Origin: Prolixibacteraceae bacterium
GTDB taxonomy: Bacteria > Bacteroidota > Bacteroidia > Bacteroidales > Prolixibacteraceae
Length of the DNA stretch: 64,000 bases
Direction: 5' to 3'
NCBI GenBank assembly: GCA_021740385.1
Contig: JAIOZY010000001.1
Span: forward strand, 62,001 to 126,000
Made by a program: the position numbers and the translations under genes. Under the pieces are notes generated by a model. That model was given only the letters and a program-made list of their open reading frames with translations. It was not told where the DNA came from and did not search any database. Shown here in pieces: positions 35,470 through 43,258 of the stretch (the stretch's first letter is position 1; the number at the start of each line of letters is the position of its first letter).

Positions 35470-36408
35470 ATGAAAACTGTAAAATGTTTTGTAAAAATTT
35501 TATACTCATTAACCATATTATTTTTTACCTCATGCGATGGGCCTGATATAAAAATGCCTGTTGTCCAAATCGATTCGATTTCCAACATATCACACAATTC
35601 GGCTTTTGTATATGCCACAATTGTTGACGATGGAGGCTCAACCCCGGCTTTTGGGGGCGCTGCATGGTCCGACAGCCCTGGTGTAACGCTGGAAGATACG
35701 ATTACAAAAGTTGGGAGTTACATTCATTTCAATGTTGCAATTGCGGAACTAGAGCCGTACAAAACCTATTTTGTAAGACCCTATTGTGAAGATCATCGGG
35801 GTGGTGTTTTGGGAGAAGAAATAAGCTTTACATCAAAATCAGTGGAAACTTATACCGATTCGCGTGATGGCAATGTTTACCCGGTTCTCCCTCTCGGGAA
35901 TTTGATCTGGTTTGCTGAAAACCTGCGTTTCAATTCTGAAGAAGGATGCGTTCCTGTTCTGAATGATAACTATACCGAATTAACCCGATTTGGCAACTTG
36001 TACACTTTTGAAACCGCGCAAAACGTTTGCCCCGAAGGCTGGCGTTTGCCTGCCGACGATGATTGGAAAGATTTGGAACGTTTTGTAGGTGTTCCCGAGG
36101 AGGAAATTGATGCTGCCCGAACTACCGATGCGGGTCTTCAGCTAATAATCCCGGGTAAAAAATACTTTAAGTATTTTAATAATGGAACGAATTGCACGGG
36201 TTTCTCTGCTTTACCGGCAGGATATTATACAAAAGATGATGGTTACAGCATTTTTGGTACATCAATAATATTTTGGTCAAATACAATTACAAATGATGAA
36301 GCAATTAAAAGAATCTTTGATCAAGATGGAGGCATAATATACCGGGAACACGTATATGAAACAAATAGCTATTATTCAGTTCGTTGTGTGAAAGATAATA
36401 ACCAGTAA
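35470..36408 (+). CDS. FISUMP-domain lipoprotein, locus II
   Basis: 312 residues, lipobox FFTSC then DGPDIKMPVVQID. An N-terminal Ig-like strand region (ISNISHNSAFVYATIVDDGGSTP...PYKTYFVRPYCED) is followed by the Fibrobacter succinogenes major paralogous domain at about 135-310: YTDSRDGNVYPVLPLGNLIWFAENLRF, GNLYTFETAQNVCPEGWRLPADDDWKDLE and the closing YYSVRCVKD. This C-type-lectin-like domain occurs on secreted and cell-surface proteins. Three bases before the receptor gene, so co-transcribed with it. Confidence 0.88.
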   Translation: MKTVKCFVKILYSLTILFFTSCDGPDIKMPVVQIDSISNISHNSAFVYATIVDDGGSTPAFGGAAWSDSPGVTLEDTITKVGSYIHFNVAIAELEPYKTYFVRPYCEDHRGGVLGEEISFTSKSVETYTDSRDGNVYPVLPLGNLIWFAENLRFNSEEGCVPVLNDNYTELTRFGNLYTFETAQNVCPEGWRLPADDDWKDLERFVGVPEEEIDAARTTDAGLQLIIPGKKYFKYFNNGTNCTGFSALPAGYYTKDDGYSIFGTSIIFWSNTITNDEAIKRIFDQDGGIIYREHVYETNSYYSVRCVKDNNQ

Positions 36409-36411
36409 TTT

Positions 36412-38766
36412 ATGAAAATTTGTCGATTATTAATTATCTCTTTTTTCATTTATGGCTTTATTTTTACCGGTTTTACCCAGGATAAATCATTCATTATTAG
36501 CGGGTATGTACAGGATGCATCGTCGGGGGAGCGATTGCCCGGTGCAGGGATATATTGTGCAGAAACCGCAAGGGGAACCCAGACAAACACCTATGGGTTT
36601 TTCTCAATTTCACTTTCAGAAATGAACAGAAATATCGAGGTTTCTTATATCGGATTTACGGCTAAGAAAATTGAAATTGCTGCTGTCAAAGATACGTTCA
36701 TTGTTGTTTCCCTGAATAAAAAACAGTTTGAGATTGATGAAGTGCTTGTGTCGGCAGATAAAACACTACAGTCGGTTCAACGTATAGGAAAACATCAGCT
36801 TACATCCTCTCAAATTGAAAAGATACCGATAGTGCTGGGTGAAACCGATATATTAAAAGCGTACCAAATGCTGCCCGGTGTGCAAACCGGCATACAGGGC
36901 ACTTCGGGTATGGTGGTCAGGGGCAGCGACCCGGGGCAAAACCTGATCTTACTGGATGGTGTGCCCGTGTACAATGCCAGCCATCTTTTCGGTTTGTTTT
37001 CTGTATTCAATTCCGATGCAATAAACAGTAGTACGCTCATTAAAGGGGCTTTCCCTGCCCGTTACGGTGGACGGGTTTCTTCGGTAATGGATATCCGCAT
37101 GAAAGAGGGCAATAACCAGAAACTGAAAGGGGTGGCATCGGTAGGATTAATTTCTGCGAAATTTTTGTTGGAGGGGCCGTTAATTAAAGGGAAAACATCT
37201 TTTATGTTGAGTGCCCGGACTACTTATATCGATTTGTTTACTTCCCTGTATCAAAAACTATTATATGGAAATACTGCGTTGTTTTCATACAATTTTCATG
37301 ATTTGAACCTGAAAGTAAATCATAAGATAACTGATCATAACCGACTGTACTTTAGTATGTATTATGGAAAAGATGTTTATAATAATACAATGAAATTCGA
37401 TGATGAAACCGATTCAATACAAACAGAACATGATAACGGTTTCAACTGGGGGAACCTGACAGCTACCCTGCGATGGAATTTTCAACCCGGGAAACGTTTG
37501 TTTTTTAATACCACTTTAATATACAGCCGGTATGCTTTTGAAACACATACAATGACAAAAACGACCTATGCCGCTGATACGACTGGTAAATCATCGGTTT
37601 TTGAACTTGGTTTTAATTCCGGCATTGAAGATTACGGGGCAAAGGTTGATGTGGATTATTGGCCGGGTAAAAACCACAGGGTACAGTTTGGGGCACTTTA
37701 TACCCATCATCGGTTTAAACCAGGCGTGAACATTGTCGATTTCACTGATTTTGGCAACTTGTTAAAGGCCGATACCATCGATCATCAGGAAGAATTGTAT
37801 AACAACGAGGCTGCCCTTTACCTGGAGGACGAATGGAGCATATCCCCTGAATTCATGGTGCAGGCCGGGATCAGGGGTACATCATTTTTTACCGACACCA
37901 AAACATATTACAGCATTGAGCCCCGCTTGTTTTTGAAGTATACGTTGAACAGTAACAACTGGTTTGGGATGGCCTACTCGAGGACTTCCCAAAACATCCA
38001 CCTGCTGACCAATTCATCGGTTGGATTTCCTACCGACCAGTGGGTACCGGTTACCGACAGTGTAAAACCAATTCTGGCTAATCAGTATAACATTTCATAC
38101 AATCTGAATTTTGACCCCGGTTACAGTTTTTCGGTCGAAGGGTTTTACAAGGACATGCAAAACGTTGTGGAGTACCAGGAAAACGCTAACCTAAAGAATA
38201 ACTGGCAGGAAATTATCGAACAAGGCGAAGGAAAAGCTTATGGGATTGAACTCCTATTGAAAAAGGAAAGCGGCAAGCTGACAGGCTGGCTGGCATATAC
38301 GCTCTCGAAATCGGACAGGATTTTTAAAGATATTAACAACGGCATTGTGTTTCCTTACAAATACGACAGGCGGCACGATTTTAAAATCGTAATGATGTAC
38401 CCTCTAAGTGAGAAGATTGACATTGGCGTTAACTGGGTGTTTACCACAGGCCATGCGGTTACCCTCCCGCTCGAAAGGATTTACAACGCAACTTCCCTCG
38501 ATAGATTGTTTTATGGATACTACTATACCCCGGAAGTATACACCTATGATACGAAAAATAATTTTAGGATGCCCGATTATCACAGGCTCGACATTACCGT
38601 GAACTTTAGCAGGAAGCTGGGCCGTTTCGACCGTACATTAAGCCTGGGTGTTTACAATGTATATGCACACCATAACGCGCTCTATTACGATTTTTTCGAG
38701 GGCAAGTTAAGAAGCATCAGCTATCTAAGTGTTTTGCCGTCGATTAATTATGTGTTGCGGTTTTAG
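36412..38766 (+). CDS. TonB-dependent receptor, locus II
   Basis: 784 residues with signal peptide (FFIYGFIFTGFTQ). Carboxypeptidase-regulatory domain at about 25-105 (ISGYVQDASSGERLPGAGIYC), plug about 130-240 (ETDILKAYQMLPGVQTGIQG, VVRGSDPGQNLILLDGVPVYN, GRVSSVMDIRMKEG), barrel to the C-terminal aromatic strand (LPSINYVLRF). Closely parallels the receptors at 26340 and 43255. Unlike loci I and III, its DUF4249 partner lies downstream, not upstream. Confidence 0.93.
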   Translation: MKICRLLIISFFIYGFIFTGFTQDKSFIISGYVQDASSGERLPGAGIYCAETARGTQTNTYGFFSISLSEMNRNIEVSYIGFTAKKIEIAAVKDTFIVVSLNKKQFEIDEVLVSADKTLQSVQRIGKHQLTSSQIEKIPIVLGETDILKAYQMLPGVQTGIQGTSGMVVRGSDPGQNLILLDGVPVYNASHLFGLFSVFNSDAINSSTLIKGAFPARYGGRVSSVMDIRMKEGNNQKLKGVASVGLISAKFLLEGPLIKGKTSFMLSARTTYIDLFTSLYQKLLYGNTALFSYNFHDLNLKVNHKITDHNRLYFSMYYGKDVYNNTMKFDDETDSIQTEHDNGFNWGNLTATLRWNFQPGKRLFFNTTLIYSRYAFETHTMTKTTYAADTTGKSSVFELGFNSGIEDYGAKVDVDYWPGKNHRVQFGALYTHHRFKPGVNIVDFTDFGNLLKADTIDHQEELYNNEAALYLEDEWSISPEFMVQAGIRGTSFFTDTKTYYSIEPRLFLKYTLNSNNWFGMAYSRTSQNIHLLTNSSVGFPTDQWVPVTDSVKPILANQYNISYNLNFDPGYSFSVEGFYKDMQNVVEYQENANLKNNWQEIIEQGEGKAYGIELLLKKESGKLTGWLAYTLSKSDRIFKDINNGIVFPYKYDRRHDFKIVMMYPLSEKIDIGVNWVFTTGHAVTLPLERIYNATSLDRLFYGYYYTPEVYTYDTKNNFRMPDYHRLDITVNFSRKLGRFDRTLSLGVYNVYAHHNALYYDFFEGKLRSISYLSVLPSINYVLRF

Positions 38767-38893
38767 AAAACATTGTTCTATGCAGCCGAGTTAAATTATA
38801 GGTAATGATTTTGGCTGAAATAATAAAGGCTTACAGCCTTATAAAAAAGTAAAAAATAATCTGTCGGATAAATTTTTTTAATTATCGATAAAA

Positions 38894-39844
38894 ATGAAAA
38901 CTTTTCACAGATACAAGTACAGTAAGCTGCTCGCAGCCCTGCTCATTGTTGCATTTTTCATTTCCTGCAGCGAAAAATACCACGATCTGGAATTACCCGA
39001 TTTTGAACCAAAACTGGTGGTGAATTCTTTTTTCAGGGAAGGAAAACCGTTCAGGGTAAGTGTTTCGAACAGTCAGGGGCGGAACAACACAAATAAACTT
39101 TTCCCGGTTGTTGGGGCTCAGGTCGATTTGTATGAAGACAATATTTGGGTTGAAGCGCTTGAAGGTAGCCGGGATCCTGAAATAGCGGGTGGGGATTCGA
39201 TATGGAAATGGTTTTTTTACAGCTGCGAGGTATTGCCCCGCGAAGGCCACACCTACCGTTTGGAAGTTTCTGCTGAGGGTTTTGCATCGGTAACTGCCGA
39301 AAGTACCATACCACCGCGAACGGAACTTGAAATCATCGATACCTCATGGATAAAGAGGGATTATGACAAGTTTCTTAAAGTTGATCTGGAAATGGAAAAT
39401 CCTGATGATAAAAGGTGGTTTCAACTGATCGTATCGAACCTGTCATACATTCTTGAATTCGATAGTCTGCAAAACGATGTGATTGTCGGCTATAAAGATC
39501 ATGGGACTACTTTTGATATTAACGACCCCGTAATTGGGTTAAGGGAGCAAAGGCTTAATGAAGATTACCTTGTTTTTTCAAATGAACTGATGTCTGAAAA
39601 AATACATCCATTTTCGGTTGAGATAAGCAGATCGAAAATTATATACGAGATGGTAGGAATCGATTTGGTTACACTAAGCGATGAAGCATACAAGTACATG
39701 GTCACTTTAACCGATTTCAAGAACAACGATATGCGCTATAGCGAACCGGTAAAAATATTTACCAATGTGAATGGCGGATATGGCATTTTTGCTGGTATTA
39801 ATGTTGAATGTGATACCATTAACTTATTTAACCAGCTTTATTAA
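38894..39844 (+). CDS. DUF4249 lipoprotein, locus II
   Basis: 316 residues, signal and lipobox FFISC then SEKYHDLELPDFEPKLVVNSFFREGKPFRVSVSNS. The opening block, the middle VGAQVDLYEDNIW and EGHTYRLEVSAEGFASVTAESTIP, and the end PVKIFTNVNGGYGIFAGIN are all typical DUF4249 features. It lies 127 bases after the receptor. The first ~20 residues hold several K/R, and the ATG is preceded by an A+T-rich stretch, so a separate weak promoter is possible. Confidence 0.9.
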   Translation: MKTFHRYKYSKLLAALLIVAFFISCSEKYHDLELPDFEPKLVVNSFFREGKPFRVSVSNSQGRNNTNKLFPVVGAQVDLYEDNIWVEALEGSRDPEIAGGDSIWKWFFYSCEVLPREGHTYRLEVSAEGFASVTAESTIPPRTELEIIDTSWIKRDYDKFLKVDLEMENPDDKRWFQLIVSNLSYILEFDSLQNDVIVGYKDHGTTFDINDPVIGLREQRLNEDYLVFSNELMSEKIHPFSVEISRSKIIYEMVGIDLVTLSDEAYKYMVTLTDFKNNDMRYSEPVKIFTNVNGGYGIFAGINVECDTINLFNQLY

Positions 39845-39983
39845 GCTGATATGCTGATATTATGAAATGGATTTTGGATTTTTGTTGAATGCAGGGATCG
39901 GGTATCGGTTTTAAAATGGGATAAAATAAATATCCCCCGGTAACCGTTTATTTATCAATATGAACTAACTAAACCAAAACAGC

Positions 39984-40235
39984 ATGAAACACTTTCAAAA
40001 ACGATTTCTTTTAATCTTGTTCGTTTGCCTTATTGCCCAAAACTGCTTTGCCCAACCCCCAAAGCAATTCGGGCTTTCTGTAATCCCCGGTTATGCCACC
40101 TTTTCAACCAACAACGAGCAGGGAATGTCCCTTTCCGGTGAGTTCATGTATAAATTCAACAGGTGGGTAAACCCGGCATTGCGCATCTCATCCCCCCGCT
40201 GCCGCACGATTGTATCGTGTGGTTTTGCCGAATAA
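39984..40235 (+). pseudogene. Outer-membrane barrel gene cut short by a MITE fragment, locus II
   Basis: The signal peptide (LILFVCLIAQNCFAQ) and about 50 mature residues match the locus III barrel: FGLSVIPGYATFSTNNEQGMSLSGEFM against FELSVHPGYSQFSTHQENGMSVFGEFV. After NPALRIS the sequence runs into the left end of the MITE (from 40192). The last residues (PRCRTIVSCGFAE) are encoded by the element and a stop follows. The rest of the barrel, about 130 residues, is gone. Confidence 0.85.
40192..40230. mobile_element. MITE left-end fragment inside the barrel pseudogene
   Basis: CCCCCCGCTGCCGCACGATT... through GTGGTTTTGCCG is identical to the first 39 bases of the full copies. The element then stops and joins sequence shared with the region before locus II (AACACC..., CCCTTTTACCCGTGATG). 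The break probably reflects a deletion between repeats. Confidence 0.85.
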
Positions 40236-40330
40236 AAAAACACCTGAAAGCCCTTTTACCCGTGATGTTTTGTGAAGTTGGATTGCCTTGAATTTAAGTA
40301 TTGGGTGATGCAGGCCGTGGTTGTCAAGAG

Positions 40331-40443
40331 TGTGTCATTTCTAACGCAGAGAGGAGGAGCGTAGCGAAGTCCCGCGAAGCGGGAAATCTCAACGAATTCG
40401 AGAAAGATTTTTCTCCCGACTAATCGGGACCGAAATGACACAA
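40331..40443. mobile_element. ~113-bp MITE-like element with TGTGTCATTTC ends
   Basis: Left end TGTGTCATTTC (40331-40341), right end GAAATGACACAA (inverted match). Inner palindromes TCCCGCGAAGCGGGA and TCCCGACTAATCGGGA. No coding frame. A right-end fragment (CATTCGAAATGACACACTT) sits near 46888-46906. Confidence 0.75.
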
Positions 40444-40519
40444 GTGTAAATACTTAGGTGTACTATTTAAAAAATGGAATGCAAACAAAAAAATGAGTAC
40501 CCAAAGAATATTAAATTGC

Positions 40520-40582
40520 CAATATCCAATATCCAATACTCAATACTCAATACTCAAAACTCAAAACTCAAAACTCAATAAC
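40520..40582. repeat. Heptamer array before locus III
   Basis: Nine 7-base units in register: CAATATC x2, CAATACT x3, CAAAACT x3, CAATAAC. Same position and register relative to the following leader as the array at 33403. Confidence 0.93.
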
Positions 40583-40584
40583 CA

Positions 40585-40848
40585 ACAAACATAAATATGA
40601 ACCCTTAAACCCAAAGTCTATGAAAGTACCCTGAGCCGCCGGCCGTCCGTGCATGAGCATGCCTTATCGAATTGTGAAGTTTGGTAGCCTTTGCAGGCCC
40701 CGTTAATTCGGGATCACTTTTACCTTTGTAATTGAGTGTGTTTTGCTCCTCAATCCCGGGTAATGTAAAAGAAGGCAACACGGACGGTCACCCATACACA
40801 TGTTGCCTAAAAATAAAACTAAAAAGTAACAACAAAAGTAAAACAATT
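40585..40848 (+). promoter_or_regulatory. Leader of envelope locus III
   Basis: It starts AATATGAACCCTTAAACCCAA like the locus II leader. Hairpin GGCAACA...TGTTGCC (40774-40807, seven pairs with compensated base changes relative to loci I and II) lies 41 bases before the ATG at 40849. No coding frame is supported in 40236-40848. Confidence 0.62.
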
Positions 40849-41742
40849 ATGAAACAAAATATTTTATTAATCGTCGTATTGGGAATACTTTTTTTGACTG
40901 CATGTTCAGAAAAAGAAGATTTAATTAATTCTGTCAAACCAGAATTCGAATTTGACCTAAGTGATATAAAGGTTGAAGTTGATAATAATATTCTTGTTTT
41001 TGAAAACATAGATGAACTGAATGAGTGTACTGTTTTTTTAAATAAGATAGGAGAAGAGAATTTTGATGCATTTGAAGAAGCTATTGGTTTTATGAGTTAT
41101 AGACGACACAATAAATTGCTTATTAACAAATATTATCCAGACAATATCATAAGGACTTTTATGAATCCAAACAATGAAATAATAGTTGATAATTATTTGT
41201 ATGAAATTATACCTGAAAAAGATTCAGTTTGTGTTTATAAACTGGAAAAGGATGCTTATGGGTGTAAATTTCCAAATGTTTCTTATGATTATATTTTATC
41301 AGTAAAGGACGATATTTATTCAATTGTGTATGAAGATATTTCTTTAAAAAGTGCATCAACAGGTTACTGTGATTTTAAGCAAAAGAAATCTCCAATTTTA
41401 AATTGGTCATATGAAATTTATCATTTAGCACAATATGATCCATTTTTTTTGTGGCGCTCCTTTTATGCTTATATTTCGAAAGAATCATTGGGTGGAACAC
41501 TTTTTATTAGTTTGCATACAAGGAATGATATAACTTCGCATTATGAATGGAAAAATGGAAGCATTGGTAGTTTTTCATTGCATAATGACGGAGGAAACGG
41601 TTTATTTTATTCAATTAATTTATCAGTACCCAGGTTAACATCTTTTAGTTTTAATGTAGAATTTGATGTTTGGGATACGTATACATTTGAACAAAATGCA
41701 TACTGGATAAGTATAGATTGTGAAGATGGTGTAACATACTAA
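40849..41742 (+). CDS. Variable surface lipoprotein, envelope locus III
   Basis: 297 residues from ATG 40849 (MKQNILLIVVLGILFLTAC); the frame runs further upstream only through the leader hairpin. Lipobox FLTAC then SEKEDLIN. The N-terminal block VDNNILVFENIDELNECTVFLNKIGEENFDAFEEAIGF parallels the locus I lipoprotein. The C-terminal half is aromatic and beta-rich (ILNWSYEIYHLAQYDPFFLWRSFYAYIS). A+T-rich. Followed after 21 bases by the barrel gene. Function unknown. Confidence 0.75.
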   Translation: MKQNILLIVVLGILFLTACSEKEDLINSVKPEFEFDLSDIKVEVDNNILVFENIDELNECTVFLNKIGEENFDAFEEAIGFMSYRRHNKLLINKYYPDNIIRTFMNPNNEIIVDNYLYEIIPEKDSVCVYKLEKDAYGCKFPNVSYDYILSVKDDIYSIVYEDISLKSASTGYCDFKQKKSPILNWSYEIYHLAQYDPFFLWRSFYAYISKESLGGTLFISLHTRNDITSHYEWKNGSIGSFSLHNDGGNGLFYSINLSVPRLTSFSFNVEFDVWDTYTFEQNAYWISIDCEDGVTY

Positions 41743-41763
41743 TAATCTAAAAAAGAATTGCTG

Positions 41764-42354
41764 ATGAAGTATAATTTTTTAATAAAGTTGATTGTATTTA
41801 TAGTTTTCAATTTTCTGGCAAATACAATTTATTCTCAATTTCAACAATCGTTTGAGTTATCTGTTCATCCGGGATATTCTCAGTTTTCAACGCATCAGGA
41901 AAATGGGATGTCTGTATTTGGTGAATTTGTGTGGAATAATAATAAATTTATAAACCCATCGTTGAGAGTGGGATCCTCTGCCGGGTTCAAATTAGTTGAA
42001 GAAGGAATGGGGGCATATAATGTTTTATTGCATTCTGTATCATTAAATGCTATTGTGGATTTTTTAAACTCAAAATCTGTTCATAATATACAACTTGGAT
42101 TAGGGCCATGCTTGCATTTTGAGATGTATAGTTATCTTTTGGAAACTCATAATATTGAAGGATTAAACAGAAATGTAAATGAGTTCGTTTCAGTGGGATA
42201 TTATTATTTTGGTATCGACTATTTTTTGCGTTACAAATATCAATTCTCTGAACATTTTCAGGTAGGGCTTGAATGGAGTGAAACCGGGTTGTTTTCTGCT
42301 GGAAAAGTAAAGCAATCAGCTATATCTTTAACTCTTACTTCTTTAATCTTTTAA
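41764..42354 (+). CDS. Outer-membrane beta-barrel protein, locus III
   Basis: 196 residues from ATG 41764 (MKYNFLIKL); a TTG two codons earlier is less likely. Signal peptide ends NTIYSQ. The strands FELSVHPGYSQFSTHQENGMSVFGEFVW, NPSLRVGSSAGFKLV, NIQLGLGPCLHFEMY, YYYFGIDYFLRYKYQF and the last SAISLTLTSLIF fit a small barrel. It is the intact counterpart of the fragment at 39984. A visible shift to higher G+C begins at the next gene, one base downstream. Confidence 0.78.
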   Translation: MKYNFLIKLIVFIVFNFLANTIYSQFQQSFELSVHPGYSQFSTHQENGMSVFGEFVWNNNKFINPSLRVGSSAGFKLVEEGMGAYNVLLHSVSLNAIVDFLNSKSVHNIQLGLGPCLHFEMYSYLLETHNIEGLNRNVNEFVSVGYYYFGIDYFLRYKYQFSEHFQVGLEWSETGLFSAGKVKQSAISLTLTSLIF

Positions 42355-42355
42355 A

Positions 42356-43258
42356 ATGAAGCGAATAGGTTTGTCATATTTGTTCCCTGTCCTGACCTTG
42401 TTTGCACTTCTTCACTTCTCGTGCAAAAAGGAAGTGTTTATCGATATCCCGGATCATGAATCACAGATTACGGTAAATGCTTTCCTTGAAAACGGGCAAG
42501 AAATAGCGGTGCATGTCAGCCAAAGCGGGCAGATCAGTGAAAGCATCGATTCGTTTTTACAGGGCGCTACAGTGGTTTTGTTTGCCGATGATGTACCGGA
42601 TACATTGGCATTTTCGGATGACCATTGGTACAAAACCGGGCAAAAGGCATCTCCCGGTATAAATTATTTATTAAAGGTTTACCACCCCGATTTTGAAGAA
42701 ACGCTGTCGGGAGATGCTTTCCCTGCCCCCGTTCCTTTTGTTCTGAAAAATTTTATATCCAAAGATGCGGTTGATGAATGGGGGTTTATCTATTCAAGCA
42801 TTGATGTGGTTTTTAACGATGACCCTGGCCGGAACGATTATTATGAACTTCGAACCGAACTTGGGGAGACTGTCAGGCAGGAAAGCAATATGATTTTTAA
42901 CGGGGGTACCCGAAGCAACGATGTAATTATCAAAAACGAAGGATTTACCGGGGAATTTTTTACGGGAGGCATAGCTTTTTCTGATAAACTTTTCAACGGT
43001 GATACTGCTTCAATAAAGATACGTTTTGCTTACAACGCGAATGTCGATTACGTGTACATCATCCTCCGTTCGGTAAGTGAAAACTACTACCAATACAAAA
43101 AAAGCTACTACCGTTATACCGTTAATGCTTCGAACGATATTTGGAATACATCCAACCCGGTTGGCCTGTTTACCAACATCGAAAACGGGTACGGCATTTT
43201 TGCCGGTTATTCCGAAGTGAAAGATTCAATTTATACCTATTCTGAACACCACGAATGA
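42356..43258 (+). CDS. DUF4249 lipoprotein, locus III
   Basis: 300 residues, lipobox LHFSC then KKEVFIDIPDHESQITVNAFLENGQEIAVHVSQS, the DUF4249 opening. Middle: ATVVLFADDVPD, PGINYLLKVYHPDFEETLSGDAFP. End: NPVGLFTNIENGYGIFAGYSE, nearly the same closing motif as the locus II protein. Overlaps the receptor start by four bases (ATGA), so the two proteins are made in step. Confidence 0.92.
   Translation: MKRIGLSYLFPVLTLFALLHFSCKKEVFIDIPDHESQITVNAFLENGQEIAVHVSQSGQISESIDSFLQGATVVLFADDVPDTLAFSDDHWYKTGQKASPGINYLLKVYHPDFEETLSGDAFPAPVPFVLKNFISKDAVDEWGFIYSSIDVVFNDDPGRNDYYELRTELGETVRQESNMIFNGGTRSNDVIIKNEGFTGEFFTGGIAFSDKLFNGDTASIKIRFAYNANVDYVYIILRSVSENYYQYKKSYYRYTVNASNDIWNTSNPVGLFTNIENGYGIFAGYSEVKDSIYTYSEHHE

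Noticed and set aside
40256-40441. Minus-strand 61-codon frame after the barrel pseudogene
   Set aside because: It lies almost wholly within the ~113-bp element.
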